The notes beneath the pieces are model-generated. The model was not told the DNA's origin. It saw only the letters and a list, made by a program, of their open reading frames with translations, and ran no database searches. Below are positions 34,301 to 48,900 of a DNA stretch of 64,000 bases, piece after piece. Within the stretch, counting starts at the first letter, position 1, and every line of letters starts with the position of its first letter. The DNA lies in NCBI RefSeq assembly GCF_905171775.1, contig NC_053489.1:138152642-138216641 (forward strand), read 5' to 3'. The DNA comes from Rana temporaria. Its lineage: Eukaryota; Chordata; Amphibia; Anura; Ranidae. A program made the position numbers and the translations under genes.

Positions 34301-35886
34301 CATTGCACCCTCCATCCACTGATCACAGGTGCAGGACCCAGACATTGTACCCGTCATCCACTGATCACAGGTGCAGGAGCCTGACATTGCACCCTCCATC
34401 CACTGATCACAGGTGCAGGAGCCTAACATTGCACCCTCCATCCACTGATCACAGGTGCAGGAGCCTGACATTGCACCCACCATCCACTGATCACAGGTGC
34501 AGGACCCAGACATTGTACCCGCCATCCACTGATCACAGGTGCAGGAGCCTGACATTGCACCCTCCATCCACTGATCACAGGTGCAGGAGCCTGACATTGC
34601 ACCCTCCATCCACTGATCGCAGGTGCAGGAGACAGACATTGCACCCACCATCCACTGATCACAGGTGCAGGAGCCTGACATTGCACCCACCATCCACTTA
34701 TCACAGGTGCAGGAGCCTGAGATTGCACCCTCCATCCACTGATCACAGGTGCAGAAACCTGACATTGCACCCTTCATCCACTGATCACAGGTGCAGAAAC
34801 CTGAAATTGTACCCTCCATCCACTGATCACAGGTGCAGAAACCTGACATTGCACCCTCCATCCACTGATCACAGGTGCAGGAACCTGACATTGGACCCGC
34901 CATCCACTGATCACAGGTGCAGGAGTCTGACATTGGACCCTCCATCCACTGATCACAGGTGCAGAAACCTGACATTGCACCCTCCATCCACTGATCACAG
35001 GTGCAGAAACCTGACATTGTACCCTCCATCCACTGATCACAGGTGCAGAAACCTGACACTGCACCCTCCATCCACTGATCACAGGTGCAGAAACCTGACA
35101 TTGTACCCTCCATCCACTGATCACAGGTGCAGAAACCTGACATTGCACCCTCCATCCACTGATCACAGGTGCAGAAACCTGACATTGTACCCTCCATCCA
35201 CTGATCACAGGTGCAGAAACCTGACACTGCACCCTCCATCCACTGATCACAGGTGCAGGAGCCTGACATTGCACCCGCCATCCACTGATCACAGGTGCAG
35301 AAACCTGACATTGCACCCTCCATCCACTGATCACAGGTGCAGAAACCTGACATTGTACCCTCCATCCACTGATCACAGGTGCAGAAACCTGACATTGCAC
35401 CCTCCATCCACTGATCACAGGTGCAGGAACCTGACATTGCACCCACCATCCACTGATCACAGGTGCAGGAGCCTGACATTGCATCCGCCATCCACTGATA
35501 ACAGGTGCAGGAGCCAGACATTGTACCCGCCATCCACTGATCACAGGTGCAGGAGCCAGACATTGCACCCACCATCCACTGATCACAGGTGCAGGAGGCT
35601 GACATTGCACCCTCCATCCACTGATCACAGGTGCAGGAGCCTGACATTGCACCCACCATCCACTGATCACAGGTGCAGGAGGCTGACATTGCACCCACCA
35701 TCCACTGATCACAGGTGCAGGAGCTTGACATTGCATCCGCCATCCACTGATCACAGGTGCAGGAGCTTGACATTGTACCCGCCATCCACTGATCACAGGT
35801 GCAGGAGCCAGACATTGCACCCTCCATCCACTGATCACAGGTGCAGGAGCCTGACATTGTACCCGCCATCCACTGATCACAGGTGA
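31324..35886. repeat. Large 42-bp minisatellite, about 108 copies
   Basis: Each unit contains CATCCACTGATCACAGGTGC followed by a variable AGGAGCCTGACATTG part. Because 42 is divisible by 3 and units rarely carry indels, the array is open as a 14-residue repeat in several frames. One plus-strand frame reads LHPPSTDHRCRSLT and is open through the whole array; minus-strand frames read MSGSCTCDQWMAGT and VISGWRVQCQAPAP. Unit variants cluster by position: a GTGCCTGAGCC type at the left, a GTGCAGAAACC type at 34750-35400. Long-range duplication inside the array is visible. I treat it as satellite-like DNA, not as a gene. Confidence 0.95.
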
Positions 35887-36706
<820 letters not shown>

Positions 36707-36929
36707 GGACTGGGAGCACACTCATTGTGCGAGAGAGAGCCTTACCTCTGTGCAGAACAATATCTCCTCCTCAATAGAAGATATTATCTAATTATGTATA
36801 ACATCTATCTATCATGTATTTATCTTTATCCATATATCATCTGTAAAAGAAATCGTTCTACCTTATCAGTCATCCATCTATGATCTATAAAATAATAATA
36901 TCTGTCTTTCTATCTACCTATTTATCCAT

Positions 36930-36937
36930 ATATAATC

Positions 36938-37016
<79 letters not shown>

Positions 37017-37129
37017 CATCTATATATCTATCTATATATCTGTCTCTCTATCTAATTAATGTATCCTTCTGTGATCTATCTATCTACCTACCTACCTACC
37101 TATCTAATTTATCCATGTGTGATCTATAA

Positions 37130-37192
<63 letters not shown>

Positions 37193-37206
37193 TTATGATC
37201 TATACA

Positions 37207-37276
<70 letters not shown>

Positions 37277-37286
37277 GATCTATAAA

Positions 37287-37360
<74 letters not shown>

Positions 37361-37374
37361 TTATGATCTATAAA

Positions 37375-37450
<76 letters not shown>

Positions 37451-37451
37451 G

Positions 37452-37504
<53 letters not shown>

Positions 37505-37540
37505 GTATACATAGCTATCTAATTAACGTATCCCCATGTG

Positions 37541-37586
<46 letters not shown>

Positions 37587-37657
37587 ATAATGTATCCATC
37601 TATCGAATATGTATCTATCTATCTATCTATCTACCTACCTGTCTGTGTGATCTATAA

Positions 37658-37719
<62 letters not shown>

Positions 37720-37790
37720 ATTAATGTATCCTTCTGTGATCTATCTATCTACCTACTTACCTATCTAATTTATCCATGTGTGATCTATAA

Positions 37791-37853
<63 letters not shown>

Positions 37854-37863
37854 GATCTATACA

Positions 37864-37909
<46 letters not shown>

Positions 37910-37958
37910 TTATGATCAATAAAATCTATCTATCTATCTATCTATCTATCTATTTATG

Positions 37959-38028
<70 letters not shown>

Positions 38029-38042
38029 TTATGATCTATAAA

Positions 38043-38104
<62 letters not shown>

Positions 38105-38374
38105 GTATACATAGCTATCTAATTAACGTATCCTCCTGTGATCTATCTATCTATCTATCTATCTATATAATGTATCCATCTATCGAATATGTATCTATCT
38201 ATCTATCTACCTACCTGTCTGTCAATATATGATCTAATTCTTTATCTACCAAGCTATATGAGCTATCCATTTCTGATCTATAAAATGATCTGTATGCCTA
38301 GCTACATATTTATCCATCTATGATCTATCAAATAAATCTATCTATCTATTTATCTATCTATTTATGTATCTATG

Positions 38375-38470
<96 letters not shown>

Positions 38471-38837
38471 ATTTAACCTTCTGCGGTTTATCCATCCATC
38501 TATCTATATATCTATCTAGTTAATTTATGCTTCTGCGATATATCCATCCATCTATATATCTAATTTATCCATCTATGATCGACTATGTATCTATCTACCT
38601 ACCTGTCTGTCTATCAATATATGATCTAGTTCTTTATCTAGCAAGCTATATGAGCTATCCATTTATGATCTATAAAATTAATGTGTCGTGTGTGCATCTT
38701 TGTGTTTTGTGTGTCTTCTTCTGCATGTGTAATCACAGATTTATGTATTTCCGTATATTGTAGATGACAGGCAGGTCTATCTATCCATCTATCGAATTAA
38801 TTAATTTATCCATCTATGATCTTTAAAATTAATCTAT

Positions 38838-38929
<92 letters not shown>

Positions 38930-38933
38930 GCAT
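36930..38933. repeat. Compound (ATCT)n/(GATA)n tetranucleotide array
   Basis: About 2 kb of CTAT repeats broken by short spacers such as GATCTATAAAATCTATC and AATTAATGTATCC. A (TA)n run lies at 38381-38466. Spacer order is repeated: TTTGTATACATAGCTATC occurs at 37502 and 38102, and GTATCCATCTATCGAATATG at 37592 and 38172. This shows a tandem duplication of roughly 600 bp within the array. The Leu/Ser/Ile/Tyr frames are artefacts. Confidence 0.95.
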
Positions 38934-39307
38934 CGTGCATGCATCCTCTTGTTGTGTTGGTCTTGTACATACATGTGTTGTAGATGGGAGGTAGGTATAG
39001 ATTTAGTATGGTGGGCAGTCCTGTGTGTAGTGTCCGGTCGGTGTCCCCTCAATAGTTCGCTAGGTGCATGGACAGCTCAGGATCTGTACATTCTGCAAAG
39101 CCCTCATGTTTATAGACTTGTCTCTATTCCCAAAATTAAAACAAAATAAATATAAAGGGGGCAATTTCGGAAAACCTAAGAAAGGTACAATTAAAATCAT
39201 TCTAGTGAAACCGTGTTATAGCAAAGCCACTATGTGAGCCCATCGATGACACACACCTGAATTAATCACAGATGAAAAACTCCGAAGAAAGGTAGGCGGT
39301 AAAGGTG
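38934..39307. other. Unique-looking DNA upstream of the cytokine-like gene
   Basis: About 370 bp without an identified repeat, directly upstream of a TATA box. It is the candidate promoter-proximal region. I saw no firm transcription-factor site beyond a GGAAAA motif at 39169. Confidence 0.4.
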
Positions 39308-39315
39308 TATATATA
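39308..39315 (+). promoter_or_regulatory. TATA box of the cytokine-like gene
   Basis: TATATATA sits about 63 bases before the proposed start codon at 39371. Transcription would begin near 39338-39345, leaving a short leader. This would exclude the out-of-frame ATG at 39318 and largely exclude the one at 39336. Confidence 0.45.
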
Positions 39316-39370
39316 CCATGGATCATACATTGGACATGGCAGACACAACTCTTGCAGAGGACTTCAAAAG

Positions 39371-39374
39371 ATGG
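39371..39374 (+). CDS. Cytokine-like gene, exon 1 coding part (start codon plus one base)
   Basis: AAAAGATGG is followed by the donor GTGAGC at 39375. A at -3 and G at +4 give a good initiation context. Splicing to 39465 makes codon 2 GCT and connects directly to a classical signal peptide, which is why I chose this start. Confidence 0.55.
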
Positions 39375-39704
39375 GTGAGCTACTGTATGAGGGTATGACA
39401 CACACTGCTCTGCCACAGGGTACATCCTGGGTGCGCACTCACCTGTTCTTCTTCCATTGTGCAGCTTCTTCCAGGATCAGCGCTGCTGTCACTCTACTAC
39501 TGGCACTGATGATGCTGCTGCTGCTGGGATTCAGCACTTCCAACCCCATCTCCAGCACTAAGGGCAAGGGCATTAAAGAACATTATCGGAATATATTGTT
39601 CAAGAAACTCCAACAGGTAAGGATATATTTTTATATATATATTATCACTGCTCTATACACCTCCAATTGTCTCTTTCTCTTCTCTCTCTTTCTCTCTCTT
39701 TTCT

Positions 39705-39780
<76 letters not shown>

Positions 39781-39954
39781 TTTTTTCTGTTTGTTTGTTT
39801 TTGTACTTTTTTTTTTTTTTTTTTTATTATTATTACATTTTTATTTGAGTAAAAGTAATTCTTTGTTTTGTGTTCCAAAAGGAATACCAGAAGTGTATTA
39901 ACTATACGAATATTCGGTTTAGCATCACCATTGGCAATAAGGTAGGTAACAATG

Positions 39955-39991
<37 letters not shown>

Positions 39992-42900
39992 GTAAATGTA
40001 ATTAAATTAACATGTAATTAATTCTATTTATGCTGCAACTTTGTTTCATTCCAACTTCATGAGAGTTACTAGAGCCGGTTCGCACAGGGGCGACCGGTCA
40101 GGCGACTCAGGCTCCTGACAAGTCGGGGTTCGCTCTATTCAATGGAACCGTTGTAATAGGAGCAGGTCGCTCCGACTTAGAAAAAGGTTCCTGTACGACT
40201 TTGGGGGCGACTTGGGGCGACTTGCATTGACTTCGATACTTTGGTTTAGCGCAACTACACTTTCTCAATTTTTGCACACTGGCGGTTTACAGATTAGTTG
40301 CTGCTTATTAATCCAGTCCTAGATTTTTCTACTTAGCGCAGTTGTTCCTTCCCTATTTTCGATACAGAAGTCATTTTGCAAGTTGCCTCTCAAGTCGTCT
40401 TGAGATGGCCTTGCCGAGTCGCCCCCAAAGTCGTGCCGCCTGTGTGTGAACCGGCTCCAGTCTGAATCCACAGTGAGTTTACACTGTCAAAGACATCTAT
40501 GAATTGGCTTAAAGTCATATAAACTCAAAACCAAAATGTATTATATTGCAACTTACCTATTGTGCTGCATTCGTTTTCCTTTTTCTTGTTTTCACCTGGT
40601 GATCTGGCCAGTAACACACCCCTGTAGTAGAGTGCCCCCACTCTGAAAGAAAAGGGACACAGGGATGGCACCTCTGGAGGGCAGCATTGTCAGTCTGTGG
40701 GGAGGGGGAGTTTAGCAGATTTAGATACACTAACTGAAGTCAAACTCCAGATAACACTTAAAGTGGTAGTAAACTCTGTACTACCACTTTAACCTACAGG
40801 TAAGCCTATAATAAGGCTTACCTGTAGATATAAAGAATATCTCCTAAACCTTACAGGTTTAGGAGATATTCCCCCCGCAATGCGCCACTGACTGCAGCGG
40901 TGCATGCGCAGCGGGGATCCTCAGCTAAAGGGCCAGCAGCCGCTGGACCTTCCGGGAGAGAAGTCTCCCGCGTGCATGCGCAGGAGTGATGACATCGCAA
41001 CTCCAGCCAATCACAGCGCTGGAGCGGCGATACCCGGAAGACACGCCAAGGAAAGATTACATCTCCCTCGGCGTGGACCAGGTAAGTTCCTCTCACCTCG
41101 TTCAAAGGTAAGTATTTCATAATCAGCTAGTATGCGGGGCATACTAGCTGATTATGGCTTTTGCTTTTCAGGTTTAAAAAAAAATGACAGCGGGTATACA
41201 ACCGCTTTGATAAGAAGTTCTAGCAACCGTTTTACATACCGTAAATAAATAAAAATCATTGTAAACACTCCTATCAGTGGTAAATAGTTTGTTTCAACCT
41301 ATTTAATTGCTAAATCTGCAAACTTGGTCTTTTGTAAAACAACAGACTTAGTGGTTGGATCACCAGGTAAAAATAATGGAAAACCCTAAAAAGAAAACGA
41401 ATACAGCCACCACATGTAAGAATTGGTAAGCTGCAATATAATACATGTTTGCTTTTGGGTTTAATACCATTTTAAAGTGACAGTAAACTCTGATTTAAAA
41501 AAACAAAAATTCAATTCAAGTATGTAGTCATAACTGAAAAAAAGCACATTCTATTGCGTCATCTCAGCCTCTCCCAAATCTCCAAATTCCTTCTTTTATT
41601 TGGTGTTGTGACCTGACTCCCTGTTAGAGGTTATTATTATCAGGACCGATCCATCCTATAGGCTCACTATGCAAGCCGATTAGGGCCCCGCAAAGCTGCG
41701 GAGGGCCCCCTAAATTACTAGAGGCCCCACCTGGTGAGAAGTCATTTTCGGACCCTCACCCCGCTTCTCAACTCACTGGCTGCATAGGAGAAGAGCTAAG
41801 AAGTCAGCACCCCCCCCCCCCCCCGCTTCTCACTTTAATGTAAGATGTCATTTCCGACAGCAGAACACCCCCTCTCCTGCTTCTCAACTTTAATGTGACA
41901 TGTCATTTTGCTTAGGGCCCCAGGGAGGTCACTGATTATTATTATTTATTATTAATTTAGGTACTTATATAGCGCAGTCAATTTACACCGCGCTTTAAAT
42001 ATACATTGTACATCGGTCCCTACCCTCAAGGAGCTTACAATCTAAAGTCCCTAACTCACATTCATATACTAGGGCCAGTTTAGACAGAAGCCAATTAACC
42101 TACCAGCATGTCTTTGGAGTTACCTACCATGGTCCCCAGGGCCATCTTAATAGCATCATGGGCCCCTGGGCAAAGTAATGCTCTGGGGCCCCTACAATGG
42201 AGACAGTGCAGGTAAACAGACATCAAGTAGGTAGGAGGTAGGGGATATCTAGGGTGTAGAGGGGTCAGAGTGCTGGAGGGATATCTGGGATGTAGAGGGG
42301 CAGCCCGGGGCCCAAGGAACAGCTGCTTTGGGGAAAGAGCAGGGGCCCCCATGCAACTGGGGCCCCTGGGCAGTGCCCAGTGTGCCCTCTCATTAAGACA
42401 GCCCTGATGGTTCCACTGTTTGTAGGAATGTAGCCACCCTCTCTTGCTCACTCCTGAGTTGGACTAGGAATTATACACTATGGGAATTGTAGTGGGAATA
42501 GAGCAGACGCATGACCACAACTAACATTTGCTGTTTGTTTAAAACAAATGGAAATAAGGGAAAGAGAAGAGGTTTAGGAGCCCATAGAGGATGTTACAAG
42601 GAGACAAACAAACACAAAAGATAGGATTTTGTGAAAAATGTATTACAGGACCATTAGGAAATGGATGCATATGGATTATTTTTGGAGAATACGAGCAGGG
42701 ATGGTGCAAGGATTTTTGACACCCTAGAAGAAACCTCACCTTTCCGCATCCCCCCCCCCAACTCCAACCCCTTTTCCCTGACCATTTTTTAATGAAGTGT
42801 CCATCAAATACAGCCTCACCAGCGCCCATCAATGCAGCCTCACCAGCGCCCATCAATGCAGCCTCACCAGCGCCCATCAATGCAGCCTCACCAGTGCCCT

Positions 42901-45900
42901 TCAAATGCAGCTTCACCAGTGCCCATTAATGAATGTTTGCCTGCTTCCTTTCATTCGAGAGTCGAGACACAGACATAGTCCTGCCAGCTGCCCGCTGATG
43001 CTGAAACTTAGTTGCTTACTGCAGAGAGAAAAGAGTGGGAACACCAGTGGCCGGGGGCCCTAGACAGCAGAGCGCCCTTCAATGCAGCCTCACCAGCGCC
43101 CATCAAATGCAGCTTCACCAGTGCCCATCAATGAATGTTTCCTGCTTCCATTCATTCAGAAGTCGGGACACAGACATAGTCCTGCCAGCTGCCCACTCAT
43201 GCTGAGACTTAGTTGCTTGCTGCAGAGAGAAGAGAGTGGGAACACCAGTGGCCGGGGGCCCTAGACAGCAGAGAGCCCTAGGCAGCTGCCTAGTTTGCCT
43301 AGTGGTAGCACCGGCCCTAAATACGAGTATAGTTTAGTGTCACTGCTGACACATTAAAGAGACTGGCACTTCTAAACTTTCCTTCTGAAAATACCAGTTC
43401 CCTGGCTGTCATCTTGATCCAGTGGCTTCAGTATTTTCTGAGCCGGTGACTACAGAATAGGAGGTCTGACCTCATTTTCCTGATCTGGTTTGGATGCTTT
43501 TTCTGGTCCGGATCCCCAGATTTTTAGGAAATAATTCTTTAAAAGCATTTTGGTAAATATTACTGAAGTTGGATATGTATATGTAGTGTTTGATCTTAAA
43601 GCGGGGGTTCACCCGAAAAAATTTTTTTAACATTAGATTGAGGCTAATTACTGGAGGCAGAATCGGGTGTTTTTTTTTTTAAATCAATGCAGTACTTACC
43701 GTTTTAGAGATAGATGTTCTCCACCGCTTCCGGGTATGGTCTGCGGGACTGGGCGTTCCTATTTGATTGACAGACTTCCGACGGTCGCATGCAGCGCGTC
43801 ACGAGTTGCCGAACGTCGGCTACTTTCGGAAACTGGTGACGCGCTGTATGCGACCGTCAGAAGGCTTTCAATCAAATAGTTTTAAACAAAACAAAACACC
43901 CGATTCTGCCTCCAGTAATTAGCCTCAATCTAATGTTAAAAATGTTAAAAATTGAACCTCCACTTTAAGTGTCTTTTCTATTTCTTTTTCTGTTTTTTCT
44001 AGACACACACCAATACCAGGAGTGAATTCGTAAAGATACCTGTCGCCTCACACTTTGTAAGTGGCTTGTTTCATTGATGTGTATATGAAAGTCAATTTTA
44101 TTGGAACATGTGTTAATTATGACATGTCAATGTAATGTAAGTAGATCGTTCCTGAAATATAGGCATGGATTGATATTCTGTCAGTTATCGCAGATTCTAG
44201 ATCAGGGATCTCAAACTGGTGGCCCTCCAGCTGTTGCCAAACTCAAACTACAAGTCCCATCATGTCTCTGCCTGTTGGATTCATGCTTGTAACTGTCAGC
44301 CTTGCAATGATTCATGGGACTTGTAGTTTAGCAACAACTGGAGGGCCGCCAGTTTGAGACCCCTGGTCTAGATGGAGTGGTGCATTAGTGGGATGGTGAG
44401 AGGTCCTTTGGGTTGATTATCCTCAGTCAGCATTTTGATGCAATATTAATATAATATTCAAAGGTAGCTTTTACAAACATTCAAAAATGTCTTCCTCCAG
44501 ATCTGTGCAGTAACTCTGTGCAGGAGCTTCCTGTAATAAAGACCACTCACTGCTACTCTCTCTCCTTATGCAGGGTGACTGGTCTGGTCCCCGCCCCTCC
44601 TGTAGTTTTTTACAGGCAGCCTGTAGAAGGTGGAGCCTGCTGGGCCACTCCCATAGCTCTGCTCTCTGCACAGGCTATGTACAGTGCACTGATGATGTCA
44701 CTGCTACTTTCACGAGAAACATATGTATTTAGAAACAAATTTGATGAACACAAAGTGGTTTTATATATTTTTTTTAGCTTTGTAGCTATTAAAGAGTATA
44801 GTGTATTTAACCACTTAAGCCCCGGACCAATATGCAGCCTAAAGACCCAAGGGGTTTTTACAGTTCGGGACTGCGTCGCTTTAACAGACAATTGCGCGGT
44901 CGTGCGACGTGGCTCCCAAACAAAATTGGCGTCCTTTTTTCCCCACAAATAGAGCTTTCTTTTGGTGGTATTTGATCACATCTGCGGTTTTTAGTTTTTG
45001 CGCTATAAACAAAAATAGAGCGACAATTTTGAAAAAAAAGCAATATTTTTTACTTTTTGCTGTAATAAATATCCCCCAAAAACATATATAAAAACATTTT
45101 TTTTCCTCAGTTTAGGCCGATACGTATTCTTCTACCTATTTTTAGTAAAAAAAATCGCAATAAGCGTTTATCGATTGGTTTGCGCAAAATTTATAGTGTT
45201 TACAAAATAGGGGATAGTTTTATTGCATTTTTATTTTTTTATTTTTTTTTACTACTAATGGCGGCGATCAGCAATTTTTTTCGTGACTGCGACATTATGG
45301 CGGACACTTCGGACAATTTTGACACATTTTTGGGACCATTGTCATTTTCACAGCAAAAAATGCATTTAAATTGCATTCTTTATTGTGAAAATGACAGTTG
45401 CAGTTTGGGAGTTAACCACAGGGGGCGCTGTAGGAGTTAGGGTGCACCTAGTATGTGTTTACAACTGTTTGGGGGTGTGGCTGTAGGAATGACGTCATCG
45501 ATCGTGTCTTCCCTATAAAGGGAATGACGCGATCGATGCGCCGCCATAGTGAAGGACGGGGAAGCCGTGTTTACACACGGCTCTCCTCGTTCTTCAGCTC
45601 CGGGGAGCGATCGCGACGGAGCGGCTATAAACAAATAGCCGCGCCGTGGTCCCGGATCGCTCCCCGAGCGGACCCGACCTCCGCATGTAGCGGGGGGGGT
45701 CCCGATCGGACCCCCCACCCGCTAATAGGCGAGGACGTACCCATACGCCCATGTGCCTGTACGTGCCATATTGTGGACGTATATGTACATGGGCTGGTCC
45801 TTAAGTGGTTAAATGATGCTAATTTCTGCTTTGTTTGTGTTTTTTAGAATTTTGGATACAATCCTGTCATTTCTAGTCTTTATAAGCTTGCAAGTAGGAT

Positions 45901-48900
45901 GCCAGAAAATGAAGCAGCAAACCATACAATCGACCTACTTAAAAAGTGCATCTCTGATGTAAGTTTCACTTCAACCTTTGTACTGGCACATGTTCTATGA
46001 TGTAGTTAATGTGATTGCACTCTGATTGTAAAATCTCATTCAGATTTTGTGTCCTCAAGCAAACTGAAAAACCATCAAATGGCTGGTGTCATAACTGATC
46101 ACATGTGCAGCACCATGGCAGTTGCAGATCAAACAGGAGCAGCTTCCTTGGCTGTAAAGCAGAGGAGGGTTTAATTCTGCTCTGAAGCCTCGTACACACG
46201 AGTTTCTTGGCAAAAACCAGCAAGAAACTTGCTGGGAGATATTTTTTTGCCGAGGAAACCGGTCGTGTGTACATTTTCGTCGAGGAAACTGTCGAGAAAC
46301 TCGACGAGCCAAAAAGAGAGCATGTTCTCTATTTCCTTGACGGGAATGGAGAAAATTGGCTTGTCGAGTTCCTCGACAGCCTAACAAGGAACTCGACGAG
46401 CAAAACGATGTGTTTCGCCCGTCGAGTTCCTCAGTCGTGTGTACGAGGCTTAAAGGATCACTAAAGGATTTTTTTTTTTTTAGCTAAATAGCTTCCTTTA
46501 CCTTACTGCAGTACTGGTTTCATGTCCTCATTGTTCGTTTTTGCTTTGAAGTAGCTGTAATTCTGCTGTGATCTCCACACTTCCTGCTTGTCTGGCTCCT
46601 TATGAAAAAACTCATGGGAGCTTCTCACTGTGGTCTAAGCTGTGTGTCTAAAACTCCTCAGAACCAATCAGATTAGTTTTAAAAACAAAACACTGCCCTG
46701 GATTTGTTTGTGTTTGTTCTGTGGGTCTCTTTACTTCACAGAAACATGAAACCAGTTTAAAACCGAAAGTGAAACTAGAGACACATTATATGATAGAATT
46801 GAATCTATGTTTAATCTTTTTTAAAAGGAATCAGTTAACTTTTATGTCTCTATACCCTGTAAACAGTCATTTCAGCAAAAAATTTTTTTTCCTTTAGTGA
46901 CCCTGGCTGTCAGCAAATCGGCCTTTACAAACTCAGCAGTGCCTAAAAATGCCTAAAATAGAGAGCAACTGAGCATGTGCAGAGCAGGATGAGACAGACA
47001 CTTATTTTTTATGTTGTACATAGCTATATCTGCAAAAGAGGCCAGCCTGAAGTGATCCAGCAGGATTGAATTTTCTGACTAAAGTTCCACATTTGGAACT
47101 CTAGCCTAGCCTGACAATGTCATACTTTCAATATATATATTGGAGTGTACAGCATAATGTTTATAAGGGGGTAATGTGTTTAAAGAAAACCTGTCACCAA
47201 AGCTTTTTTTTTTTTTTTTTCATACTCTTTATTAGTTTTCTTTATCATATAAAAAACAAGCTACATCTATATGTTTAAAATTTCTTGTTTCACATATATC
47301 ATAACCTTTTTCTATATCCCGCACTTTTTCATTTGCCTTTCGCCCTCCTCCCTCCTCCCTCCCCTCCACTTTACTAGCCGAGTGGATGGGTTTTCCTTTC
47401 ACATGTGATATCCCATTTTTTCCAGCCAAGGGTTCCACATTTTACCAAATTCCTTGATGTTTCTTCTCTTATTATACACTACCTTCTCCTTCCATTTTGT
47501 TTCGGTAACTACGTTAGCCAATTCTCTTACTGATGGGGGGTTCTCTGCTTGCCTTCTTTGGGCAATTAATTTTCTTGCTTGAAAGAGGCACCTTAGCACT
47601 GCTTTCATTATACTGGCTACTCCGCTTATTTCTTCCCCCAAACCCAATATGCACATTCTGGGGTCCATCTCCAACTTCGTTTTATATGTCATATTTATAA
47701 CATTGAGGATCCCTAGCCAATATCTAAACAATTTTGGGCACCTCTATAACATATGTATCTAGTCCCCTGTATCTTGGCACCTGGGGCATCTCGCATCTAC
47801 TCTCCAGCCCGAAATTAAATAATTTTTTTGGTGTATAATACGTCCTATGTATCATCTTCAAAAATGAAAACTTCTGTGCGGGCGAGACTGTCACCATGTG
47901 TCCTCTCTCCAATATCTTCCTCCATTGTTCATCTGTTATGGTCCCCAGATCTTCCTCCCATTTCTCTCTACTTTTAAGCTGTTCTGGGCCATCAATGCTT
48001 CCTTCACATATGTGTGGATAGATTTCGGAGATAAACCCCCTCATCTCACTCCTGCCACCCAATTTTTGCGAGATGAGGGTCCTATCCCACAATGGTCCTA
48101 CTCTGTCAAACTGGACATTTAAAGCATGTTTAATTTGGAGATATCTATAAAACTTATAATTAGGTATGTCATTTTCCTCCCTTAAAGCAGCAAACGTTTT
48201 TAAAGTTCTTCCTTCATATAACTGAGCCAGTCTAACGATCCCCTTTACTGCCCATTCCCTAATTTCCCCAACTGTCTCCAGCTCCTGGAAGTTTCTGTTA
48301 TTCCACAGGGGTGCATGTTCCATCACGCCACCCTGTCCTCCAAGTGACCTTGCTGCTTTCCATACCTTAATAGCCATTTTAACCGTGGGGGTTTTTTATT
48401 ATTAAATTAGTTGGCCTCCAACACCTCTACAACTGTTTTATCCTAGCTCTGTTCTTACTCCTATATGCTACAACTTCGCTGCCAGGAAGTAACATCGTGG
48501 ATGTGGTATTGCCATACCCCCCTCCCTTATTGATAGTTGCAGGGTTTGTAACTCTAGCCTAGCCTGACAATATCATACTTTCAATAATCAAATTTTCCTT
48601 TTATGGTTTTAGAAAACAGAACCAACAACCACAACCGCCCCTAGCACTAAAAAGGTATGTATCTATGTGAATATTTATATACACAGTATTTATAGAGTAT
48701 AAATATATATATATTGGAGAGTACAGCATAATGTATATAAGGAGGTAATGTGTTTAAAGAGAACCTGTCACCAAAGGGCATTTCTAATTGGGTATTCTCC
48801 GCTGCTGCATTGTTGTAACAGGGCAGTCTTACCTCTGATTTTTAACTGCTTATAATCTCCCTGTCAGATGTCAGGGTTAAATAAATGAATTGGTTATCTG

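Noticed and set aside
31321..35886. A 1,521-codon open frame on the plus strand and several frames of 300-680 codons on the minus strand
   Set aside because: They are translations of a 42-bp tandem repeat whose unit length is a multiple of three. Several frames are open at once, there is no consistent start, no domain and no splice context.
31324..35886. CRISPR array
   Set aside because: The repeats are contiguous without unique spacers, the unit is wrong for CRISPR, and the window is vertebrate DNA.
39318..39338. Upstream ATG codons at 39318 and 39336 as the start of the cytokine-like gene
   Set aside because: Both are out of frame with the signal peptide and lie at or before the transcription start expected from the TATA box at 39308.
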